Source of the DNA: JBBQBQ01 sp038317685
Lineage (GTDB): Bacteria; Desulfobacterota; Desulfuromonadia; Desulfuromonadales; DDH964
Reading direction: 5' to 3'
Assembly (NCBI GenBank): GCA_038317685.1
Contig: JBBQBQ010000198.1
Span: 1-6,510 of the forward strand
DNA: 6,510 nt
The notes under the pieces: model-generated
Told to the model about the DNA's origin: nothing
The model's database searches: none
The model's input: only the letters and a program-made list of their open reading frames with translations
Shown here: in pieces, positions 1 to 6,510 of the stretch
Position numbering within the stretch: position 1 is the stretch's first letter
How the letters are laid out: every line of letters starts with the position of its first letter
Position numbers and translations under genes: made by a program

Positions 1-225
1 CTCCCGGGCGATGTTGCGCACTTCGTCGGGGGTCCGGGCCAGCTTCACCCCGCCCCCCTTGCCCCGCCCGCCGGCATGGATCTGCGCCTTCACCACCCAC
101 GGCCCATCGGCCAGACGCTTCGCCCAGTCCCGCGCCGACGCACTGTTGTAGCAGACGTGCCCGTCGGGGACGGTCACGCCGTACTTCCTGAGAATCTCCT
201 TCGCCTGGTACTCGTGGATGTTCAT
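1..225 (-). CDS. sucC: Succinyl-CoA ligase (ADP-forming) beta subunit, N-terminal 75 residues (partial)
   Basis: This is the start of the beta subunit of succinate-CoA ligase, the cytoplasmic TCA-cycle enzyme that couples succinyl-CoA hydrolysis to ATP (or GTP) formation. Only 75 codons are present; the gene runs off the left edge. The translation begins MNIHEYQAKEILRKYG, the standard opening of SucC proteins, and continues with PWVVKAQIHAGGRGKGGGVK at residues 42-61, which is the first lobe of the ATP-grasp fold with the lysine (K46) and glycine-rich loop used in nucleotide binding. The start is supported by an AGAAGG ribosome binding site at 232-237, six bases upstream. It follows etfA after 71 bases on the same strand, so it is probably in the same operon, and sucD would be expected next beyond the edge. 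Related ligases (malate-CoA ligase MtkA) share this N-terminus and cannot be fully excluded from a fragment. Confidence 0.93.
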   Translation of the reverse strand, partial: MNIHEYQAKEILRKYGVTVPDGHVCYNSASARDWAKRLADGPWVVKAQIHAGGRGKGGGVKLARTPDEVRNIARE

Positions 226-260
226 GTTTCGCCTTCTCAAGGAAAGGGTTTGGGCCTATT

Positions 261-288
261 AGCCCCCGGCGATGTGGTTGCGGGGGCT
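261..288 (-). other. Small GC-rich inverted repeat between etfA and sucC
   Basis: An 8-bp perfect stem (AGCCCCCG paired with CGGGGGCT, at 261-268 and 281-288) encloses a 12-base loop in the etfA-sucC gap. On the minus strand it is followed by AATAGG and not by a run of T, so it does not look like a complete Rho-independent terminator. It could be a weak attenuator or an RNA-stabilising hairpin that sets the sucC level relative to etfA, or it could be chance in GC-rich DNA. Confidence 0.3.
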
Positions 289-296
289 GGAGCCGG

Positions 297-1214
297 TCAG
301 CGATTTGCCAGCTTTTCGACCAGGGCCGGGATGACCGCCTTCAGATCCCCGACCACCAGGACGTCGGCGACCTCGCCGATCGGCGCATCTTTGTCGGTGT
401 TGATCGCCACGATAAACTCCGACTTCTTCATCCCCGCCAGGTGTTGGATCGCTCCCGAGATGCCGCAGGCGACATAGAGCTTCGGCGCCACCGTCTGCCC
501 GGTGGAGCCGACCTGCCGGTTGTGCGGCGCCCACCCCGAATCGACGACCGGCCGGCTCGCCCCGTACTCCCCGTGCAGGGCCTTGGCGAGGGACTCGATG
601 ATCGCCAGGTTCTCAGGCTTGCCGATGCCGCGCCCGGCGCTGACGATCACCTCGGCCTTGGAGAGGTCGACCCCGCCCGCTTCGGCGGCTTCGAATCCGA
701 GGAACTCCACGCTGCCGCCGCCGGGGACGGCGAGGGTTTCGACCTGGGGGGTGCCGGTGGGGAGATCGGTCGGGCTGAAGGCCCCCGCCTGCAAGGTGAC
801 GATCGTCACCGGCCCCGTGGCTTGCACCGTCCGGCGCAGCTTGGCATTACAGACCGGGACGAGGTAACCGCCGTCGGCAAGGCCGATGACCTCGGAGATC
901 TGCGGGGCTTTGAGACTCGCCGCCACTCGGGGAGCGAGGTCCCAGCCGTAACTGGAGTGGCTGAAGACGATCAGGTCGGGTTGCTCCTTGGCGATCGTTT
1001 GCAGCAGGAGTTGTTTGTGGACTTTGGGACGGTATTCGCCGGCCTCGGCGACGTCGGCGAGGTAAACCGTTCCGGCAAAGGCCGGCAGTGAGTTCGGACT
1101 GCCGACCAGGAAGATGGCGCAGTCGGCCCCGAGGGATTGGGCGAAGGTAAGGGTCTCGTAGCTGGAGGGGAGAAGTTTCCCCTGACGGGATTCGGCGACC
1201 AGCAAGGCTTTCAT
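297..1214 (-). CDS. etfA: Electron transfer flavoprotein alpha subunit
   Basis: This encodes the FAD-binding alpha subunit (305 residues, normal length) of the soluble heterodimeric electron transfer flavoprotein. EtfAB takes electrons from acyl-CoA dehydrogenases and delivers them to a membrane quinone reductase. The N-terminal domain begins MKALLVAESRQGKL. The C-terminal FAD domain is clear: GRGIGKPENL at 194-203, SRPVVDSGW at 220-228, QVGSTGQTV at 234-242, and the ETF-alpha signature starting LYVACGISGAIQHLAGM at 246-262 and running through AINTDKDAPIG at 270-280. The last position of that signature is usually Phe (APIF) and is Gly280 here. The ATG is preceded by AAGGAG at 1222-1227, which overlaps the etfB stop codon, so the two subunits are very likely translationally coupled. 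The neighbouring EMO gene suggests its main partner is a membrane quinone reductase, not a bifurcating enzyme, although bifurcation cannot be ruled out from the sequence alone. Confidence 0.97.
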   Translation of the reverse strand: MKALLVAESRQGKLLPSSYETLTFAQSLGADCAIFLVGSPNSLPAFAGTVYLADVAEAGEYRPKVHKQLLLQTIAKEQPDLIVFSHSSYGWDLAPRVAASLKAPQISEVIGLADGGYLVPVCNAKLRRTVQATGPVTIVTLQAGAFSPTDLPTGTPQVETLAVPGGGSVEFLGFEAAEAGGVDLSKAEVIVSAGRGIGKPENLAIIESLAKALHGEYGASRPVVDSGWAPHNRQVGSTGQTVAPKLYVACGISGAIQHLAGMKKSEFIVAINTDKDAPIGEVADVLVVGDLKAVIPALVEKLANR

Positions 1215-1225
1215 CGGATCTCTCC

Positions 1226-1987
1226 TTAATTCAATACCGTGGTTTTGGTCTTCAGAATGCCGATCAACTGTTCGGCCAGGCTGGCGGCATCCCCTTCAAG
1301 GACCAGGGCGCCCCCCTTCTTCTCCGGGTAGGCAACCTTGACGGTACTGCTCAAGGAGGCCGGGGCGGCGGCCGGCAGGATGGCGAGGTCCTTCTTCTTG
1401 GCCTTCATGATGTTCGGCAGCGTCGGATACCGGGGCGTATTCAGCCCCAGCTGGCAGGTAAAGAGGGCCGGCAGGCGGACCTTGATGATCGCCTTCTGCC
1501 CCCCTTCGAGTTCCCGCCGGACGGTGACCGCCCCGTCGCCGTAGACAAAGCCGACGATGGTAGAGACCGCATCGATGCCGAGGAGTTCGGCGAGGATCAG
1601 GCCGACCTGGGCGCTGCCGCGATCCTGGGACTGCATGCCGGTAAAGATCACGTCGAAGTTCTCGGCCCTCGCGTAGGCGGCGATCGCCGAGGCGACGGCG
1701 AAGGGGTCCTTTTCATGGCTCTGCTCGTCCTGGAGATGGACGCCACGATCGGCCCCCATGGCCAGGGCTTTCTTGATCGGCTCCCTGACCCGTTCGGGGC
1801 CGAGGCAGAGAACGACCAGTTCCCCTCCGGTCTGCTCCTTTAGCTGTACCGCCTGCTCGACGGCAAATTCGTCATATTCGTTCATCCGCCAGGCCAGGTC
1901 CTGGTCGCTGTACCAGGTCCCGGCGGCGTTGAGTCTGAACTTCGATTCCAGGTCGGGAACCTGCTTGACGCAGACGAGGATTTTCAT
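1226..1987 (-). CDS. etfB: Electron transfer flavoprotein beta subunit
   Basis: This is the 253-residue beta subunit of the electron transfer flavoprotein, the partner of the EtfA encoded 11 bases downstream. It shows the family opening MKILVCVKQVPD, then MNEYDEFAVEQAV at 35-47, the nucleotide-binding segment GMQSQDRGSAQVG at 117-129, and the ETF-beta signature LNTPRYPTLPNIMKAKKK at 182-199. The reading frame stays open upstream to about 2311, but that extension is not homologous to EtfB, runs through the palindromic repeat and overlaps the end of the iron-sulfur oxidoreductase gene. The start at 1987 is chosen because it gives the family N-terminus and has AAGGAG at 1994-1999, six bases upstream. 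The beta-subunit nucleotide is AMP in ordinary ETFs and FAD in bifurcating ones; I cannot settle which applies here. Confidence 0.96.
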   Translation of the reverse strand: MKILVCVKQVPDLESKFRLNAAGTWYSDQDLAWRMNEYDEFAVEQAVQLKEQTGGELVVLCLGPERVREPIKKALAMGADRGVHLQDEQSHEKDPFAVASAIAAYARAENFDVIFTGMQSQDRGSAQVGLILAELLGIDAVSTIVGFVYGDGAVTVRRELEGGQKAIIKVRLPALFTCQLGLNTPRYPTLPNIMKAKKKDLAILPAAAPASLSSTVKVAYPEKKGGALVLEGDAASLAEQLIGILKTKTTVLN

Positions 1988-2019
1988 GGTCTTCTCCTTG
2001 AATTGAGGCTCTTCATGAT

Positions 2020-2074
2020 TCCCAGGCTTCCCAGAATTCCCATGACTCCCATGGGAATTCTGGGAAGCCTGGGA
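2020..2074. repeat. Perfect 25-bp inverted repeat with 5-base loop
   Basis: Arms at 2020-2044 and 2050-2074 are exact reverse complements, separated by ACTCC at 2045-2049. The structure lies in the 104-base gap between the iron-sulfur oxidoreductase stop and the etfB start, 32 bases upstream of etfB. In RNA it would form a very stable hairpin inside the operon transcript. Neither strand has a T-run after the stem, so it is not a standard intrinsic terminator; on the minus strand the stem is followed by AATCATGAAGAG. Each half is itself built of 9-base units (see the overlapping array). It may be a dispersed palindromic element, an mRNA processing or stability element that sets EtfBA against EMO expression, or both. 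Confidence 0.9.
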
Positions 2075-2083
2075 CCTATGGGA
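2021..2083 (-). repeat. Seven 9-base units forming the palindromic element
   Basis: Read on the minus strand from 2083 to 2021, the sequence divides exactly into seven 9-base units. The first four begin TCCCA (TCCCATAGG, then units ending GGCT, GAAT and TGGG), and the last three end in TGGG (starting AGTCA, AATTC and AAGCC). The repeat therefore inverts at its centre while keeping the 9-base register. Such TCCCATAGG-like units recall short intergenic repeats I associate with Geobacter-type genomes; that link is from memory and not checked. The array begins 8 bases after the stop codon of the iron-sulfur oxidoreductase gene. Confidence 0.7.
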
Positions 2084-2091
2084 AAGACTCT

Positions 2092-4065
2092 TTAAAGCCT
2101 TTCCGCCAACAATTCCGCCAGATCCTTCGGCGCCAGCGACTCCTCGAAGCCGGCCCCCTTGATGCCGTCTTCGAACATCGTCAGACAAAATGGGCAATTG
2201 GAGACGAGGAGCGGCGCTTTGGTCGCGGCGGCCATCTGCGCGCGCTTCTCGCTGATGCGCGTCCCCAGCTTCTCCTCGGCGAGGATCCGCCCTCCCCCGG
2301 CGCCGCAGCAAAAAGACTCCAGGCCGTGCTTCGCCATCTCCGTCACGGTGCCGCCGGCGGCTTTGAGCAGGTTTCTGGGCGCCGTGAAGATGTCATTGTA
2401 GCGGCCGAGGTAGCAGCTGTCGTGATAGGTGCAGGCGAAGGCGGCGGCCTTGATGCTCAGCGGCCCCTCCGTGACCAGCCGCTCGAGAAAGGTCGTGTAG
2501 TGCTCGACGGGGGCCGAAAGACCCAGGTCCCGGTAGTCGCGGCTTAAGGTGTGGAAGCAATGCGGGCAGCTGGTGACGATCAGCGGCACTCCGTAGCCCT
2601 TGATCAACTCGATATTCTCCTGGGCGAGCATCTGATAGAGGTACTCGTTGCCGAGCTTGCGCATCGGCTCGCCGCAGCACTTCTCCTCCTTACCGAGAAG
2701 ACCGACCTTAAGCCCGGCGGCCTGGCAGAGCTTGACGAAACTTTTGGCGACCTTGATGTTGCGCTTGTCGAAGGATGCGTAGCAGCCGACGAAGTAAAGG
2801 AGATCGACGGCCGGGTCCTCAGCGAGGGTCTTGATGCCGAGCTCCGCGGCCCAGTCGCCGCGCATCGCGTAGCCCATCCCCAGGGGGTTGCCGTTGACCT
2901 CGGTGGCCTCGAGAGCCTTCTGGACTTCCTCGCCGGGGAATTCCCCTTCCATCAGCACCAGATTGCGGCGCATGTCGATAATCTTGGGGACGTGCTCGAT
3001 CGTCGCCGGGCAGATCTCCTGGCAAGCCCGGCAGGTGGTGCAGCTCCACAGCGCCTCGGGGGTGACGGTGGCGATCAGGCCGGCCTCCGGACTGTCGAAG
3101 GCGACCTGCTGGATGCGGTTGACCACCTCCATCGGCGACAGGGGTTTCTCGGTCGCGAAGGCGGGACAGCGGTCCTGGCAGCGTTTGCAGTAGGTGCAGG
3201 CGTCGCTGTCGAGGAGGTCTTTCCAGGTCAAATCCGCAATCGCGGCGACCCCGAAATGGTCGGCCGACTCGTCCTCCAGATCGAGGGTGACGAGGCTCCC
3301 CTTGGGGCGGCGATCGGCAAAGACGTAGTTGACGGGGGTCGTCAACAGGTGCCGGAAGCGGGTGAAGGGGATGGCGACGAAGAAGCAAAGAACGAGAGCG
3401 AAGTGGAACCACCAGGTGGCGATGTGCAGTGTCCGCAAGCCCGCCTCACTCATTCCGGCGAGACCCTGGGCAAAGAGCAGTCCGACCGGCGACCAGTAGG
3501 AAAGATCGGTGCCGAGTTCGGTGACCGCCATGCGCGCCCCTTCGACGACGAAACCGGTGACGAGGATGGCGAGCAGGAGTCCCTGCATCAGGGCGTTGTC
3601 GCGAACCGTCGGCAGCCCCGCCGGGCGCAGGAGGTAGCGGCGCACCGCCAGTCCCAGCAGCATGACGATGGCAACCAGGCCGGCGAGGTCGAGGACCAGG
3701 GAGAAGCCGAGATAGAAGGTCCCCTTGAGGAACCTGATGTCGAAGAGGGGATCGAGGAAGTCGGCCTGGACGAAGACCAGGGTGGTGCCGATGGTCAGCA
3801 GGACAAAGCCGAAGAAGAAGAGGCCGTGGGCGCTGCCGGCCCCGGGCACGCGCAGCACCAGCGACTGGCTGAAAACCCGTCCGAGAGCAGAACGAATCCG
3901 CCCCGGCAGATCGTCGCAGCGGGCGAGGTCCCGACCCTGCCGGTAGACCTTGGTGCGCCGCCGGAACCCCCAGAAAAGGACGCCGAAAGCGGCGAAGGCC
4001 AGCAGATACATCGGCACCAGGACCGAATGTCCGACGTTCCAGTAAATTTCCCGGGTCAACTCCAT
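2092..4065 (-). CDS. Membrane-bound Fe-S oxidoreductase, EtfAB:(mena)quinone oxidoreductase (EMO) type
   Basis: This protein (657 residues) probably takes electrons from reduced EtfAB and passes them to the membrane quinone pool. The N-terminal third is a NarI-like membrane domain with about five hydrophobic helices near residues 13-34, 79-99, 117-141, 158-179 and 213-234; His13, His80, His214 and His221 lie at or in helices and are candidate heme b ligands. A soluble domain follows with two 4Fe-4S motifs, C290-C293-C296-C300P and C342-C345-C348-C352P, as in succinate dehydrogenase/HdrC-type ferredoxin domains. The C-terminal half has two cysteine-rich CCG domains: C428, CCG at 463-465, CPHC at 500-503; then C545, C551, CCG at 586-588, CPFC at 624-627. 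This layout matches EMO proteins commonly encoded beside etfBA, and etfBA follow directly here. The start at 4065 is preferred over the ATG at 4074 because the only ribosome binding site touches the latter. HdrD-like or glycolate oxidase-like roles are less likely given the context. Confidence 0.9.
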   Translation of the reverse strand: MELTREIYWNVGHSVLVPMYLLAFAAFGVLFWGFRRRTKVYRQGRDLARCDDLPGRIRSALGRVFSQSLVLRVPGAGSAHGLFFFGFVLLTIGTTLVFVQADFLDPLFDIRFLKGTFYLGFSLVLDLAGLVAIVMLLGLAVRRYLLRPAGLPTVRDNALMQGLLLAILVTGFVVEGARMAVTELGTDLSYWSPVGLLFAQGLAGMSEAGLRTLHIATWWFHFALVLCFFVAIPFTRFRHLLTTPVNYVFADRRPKGSLVTLDLEDESADHFGVAAIADLTWKDLLDSDACTYCKRCQDRCPAFATEKPLSPMEVVNRIQQVAFDSPEAGLIATVTPEALWSCTTCRACQEICPATIEHVPKIIDMRRNLVLMEGEFPGEEVQKALEATEVNGNPLGMGYAMRGDWAAELGIKTLAEDPAVDLLYFVGCYASFDKRNIKVAKSFVKLCQAAGLKVGLLGKEEKCCGEPMRKLGNEYLYQMLAQENIELIKGYGVPLIVTSCPHCFHTLSRDYRDLGLSAPVEHYTTFLERLVTEGPLSIKAAAFACTYHDSCYLGRYNDIFTAPRNLLKAAGGTVTEMAKHGLESFCCGAGGGRILAEEKLGTRISEKRAQMAAATKAPLLVSNCPFCLTMFEDGIKGAGFEESLAPKDLAELLAERL

Positions 4066-4074
4066 GCCCTTCAT

Positions 4075-4080
4075 CTCCTC
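4075..4080 (-). promoter_or_regulatory. Ribosome binding site that decides the Fe-S oxidoreductase start
   Basis: GAGGAG on the minus strand directly abuts the upstream ATG (4072-4074), giving a spacing of zero, which is too short for normal initiation. It lies 9 bases from the next in-frame ATG (4063-4065), a workable distance. The shorter protein beginning MELTREIYWNV is therefore preferred over MKGMELTREIYW. The difference is only three residues. Confidence 0.6.
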
Positions 4081-4104
4081 AGCGACCGGTGTTCAGGGGG
4101 GCGC

Positions 4105-5307
<1,203 letters not shown>

Positions 5308-5310
5308 GAA

Positions 5311-6491
5311 TCACCTTCCTTCGGGAGTGAGTAGGGACACCTGCAGGTCGGCCCGCCGCCGCAGCCAGGGGCTCGGCCGGTAGCGGGGATCGCCGGAAAG
5401 TTCAAAGATGTTATTCAGAATCCGTAAGATCCGGCCCGGGCCGAGGTGATCGCCGTAGGCCAGCGGCCCTTTCGGATAGCCGAGGCCGAGGACCACGGCC
5501 CGGTCGATATCCTGGGGATTCGCCACCTGCTGCTGGGCCATGTCGCAGGCAATGTTGACGACGGTCGCCAGAACCCGCTGGGCAACGAAGCCGGTGCTGT
5601 CGGCGATCACCGAGACCGGCACCCCGTCGCTGCCGAGCAGGCCGTGGGCGGCCCGCTCCATCGCTGCGCCGGTCACCGGAGTGGTCATCAGGGTGCGCCG
5701 CCGGTCGAAGCCGAGGAGCGGATCGATGGCGACGGTGCGGGTCGGGTCGAGCCCTTCGGCGAGGGCCGCGGCGGTCGCGTCGAGCCCGAGGGGAGCGACC
5801 AGACAGAGGCTGCCTTCCGCCGGCTGGTTGCCGGCGTCGAGGACCCCGCCGAGGCCTTCGACCAGGCGAACCAGGGCGCCATGGGTCTCGGCGCAGGCGC
5901 GGCTGACCCAGACCCGGGCCGGCCGCTCGGCGGGGAGCGGGACGGCCGGGAACTCTTCGGGCTGATTGTTCTGGTACCGGTAAAACCCGCGGCCGGTCTT
6001 GCGGCCAAGGACGCCGGCGACCACCCGCTGCTGGGCGAGGGGCGAAGGACGGTAGCGCGGTTCCTGGTAGAACTGGTGATAGATCGATTCGATGACCGGA
6101 TGGGTCACATCGAGGCCGGTCAGGTCCATGAGCTCGAAGGGCCCCATGCGAAAGCCCGCCGCCTCGCGCAGGATGCGGTCGATCTCATGGAAGGGGGCGA
6201 CCGATTCCCCGAGAAGCCGGAAGGCCTCGGTGACATACCCGCGACCGGCATGGTTGACGATGAAACCGGGGGTGTCCTTGGCCCGCACCGGCTGGTGCCC
6301 CATGCGGGTCGCCAGGGCGGCCAGGAAGTCGCCGACCCGGGGGGCGGTCAAAAAGCCGTCGATCACCTCCACCACCTTCATCAGCGGCACCGGATTGAAG
6401 AAGTGGAAGCCTCCGACCCGCTCCGGCTGCCGGCAGGCGGCAGCGATCGCCGTCACCGACAGGGAAGAGGTGTTGGTGGCCAGCAGGCAGT
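5311..6491 (-). CDS. 3-hydroxyacyl-CoA dehydrogenase, PaaH-like, N-terminus missing (partial)
   Basis: This is an NAD-dependent 3-hydroxyacyl-CoA dehydrogenase that oxidises (S)-3-hydroxyacyl-CoA to 3-oxoacyl-CoA, the step before the adjacent thiolase. About 392 residues are genuine; the Rossmann GxGxxG start lies beyond the right edge. The visible part opens with LATNTSSLSVTAIA (catalytic Ser region), then FHFFNPVPLMKVVEV with the catalytic His and Glu, and DTPGFIVNHAGRGYVTEAF with the substrate-binding Asn. The first C-terminal helical domain follows (AGFRMGPFELMDLTGLDV), then a less conserved linker, and a second C-terminal domain (TGFVAQRVLATVVNIACDM, then LGLGYPKGPLAYGD). The tail GDPRYRPSPWLRRRADLQ closely resembles the end of E. 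coli PaaH, which acts on 3-hydroxyadipyl-CoA. An in-frame GTG at 6454-6456 is internal and not the true start. The frame stays open to 6510, but the last 19 bases are adapter and do not belong to the gene. Substrate range is inferred. Confidence 0.92.
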
Positions 6492-6510
6492 AGATCGGAA
6501 GAGCGTCGTG
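6492..6510. other. Illumina TruSeq adapter remnant at the window end
   Basis: The last 19 bases, AGATCGGAAGAGCGTCGTG, match exactly the start of the Illumina universal adapter read-through; the reverse strand is the 3' end of the Read 1 adapter. They keep the dehydrogenase frame open and would add the false residues HDALPI plus part of a Tyr codon, a peptide known to me as an adapter artefact in protein databases. The homology of the dehydrogenase to its family begins only just after this point, at CLLATNTSS. The match is seen directly; that it is contamination is the only reasonable reading. Confidence 0.95.

Noticed and set aside
441..1091. Plus-strand open frame of 216 codons opposite etfA
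   Set aside because: It is antisense to an intact etfA with full signatures and has no recognisable domain.
2020..2074. Rho-independent terminator ending the transcript after the Fe-S oxidoreductase gene
   Set aside because: The stem is strong, but no T-run follows it on either strand, and etfBA downstream belong functionally with the upstream genes.
2020..2083. CRISPR array or insertion-sequence remnant
   Set aside because: The units are only 9 bases with no spacers, and there is no transposase fragment or target-site duplication visible.
1988..2311. N-terminal extension of etfB upstream of 1987
   Set aside because: The frame is open, but it runs through the palindromic repeat and into the end of the Fe-S oxidoreductase gene in another frame. 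The family N-terminus and a good ribosome binding site both place the start at 1987.
5311..6456. Dehydrogenase starting at the GTG at 6454-6456
   Set aside because: The conserved motif LATNTSSLS lies upstream of it in the same frame, so the GTG is an internal Val codon and the gene is truncated by the window end.

Overview
The window is one tightly packed stretch of minus-strand genes with high GC content (about 60-65% by eye). It reads, in the direction of transcription from right to left: a 3-hydroxyacyl-CoA dehydrogenase of the two-C-terminal-domain (PaaH-like) type, cut off at the right edge; a PcaF/PaaJ-type 3-oxoacyl-CoA thiolase; a membrane-bound iron-sulfur oxidoreductase of the EtfAB:menaquinone oxidoreductase (EMO) type; etfB; etfA; and the first 75 codons of sucC, cut off at the left edge. 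No RNA gene, CRISPR array, insertion sequence or plus-strand gene is visible, and no gap between genes exceeds about 110 bases.

The gene content suggests an anaerobic or facultative respiratory bacterium that oxidises acyl-CoA compounds. EMO-type proteins next to etfBA are typical of Desulfuromonadota/Geobacter relatives, syntrophs and some other anaerobes, and the 9-base-periodic palindromic repeat between the EMO gene and etfB also resembles repeats I associate with that group. The taxonomic call is an inference.

Functionally the genes form a lower beta-oxidation module with its own electron outlet. The dehydrogenase and thiolase would oxidise and cleave a 3-hydroxyacyl-CoA, EtfAB would collect electrons from an acyl-CoA dehydrogenase not in the window, and the EMO protein would pass them to the membrane quinone pool. 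Both the dehydrogenase and thiolase look most like the enzymes for 3-hydroxyadipyl-CoA and 3-oxoadipyl-CoA, whose cleavage gives succinyl-CoA plus acetyl-CoA. The adjacent succinyl-CoA ligase gene would then recover that thioester energy as ATP. This substrate assignment is a hypothesis.

Two items outside the genes deserve attention. A perfect 25-bp inverted repeat with a 5-base loop, itself built of 9-base units, lies between the EMO gene and etfB. The last 19 bases of the window match the Illumina TruSeq adapter exactly, so the right end is sequencing artefact and the window probably ends at a contig end. I see no clear evidence of a wholly new biological system.
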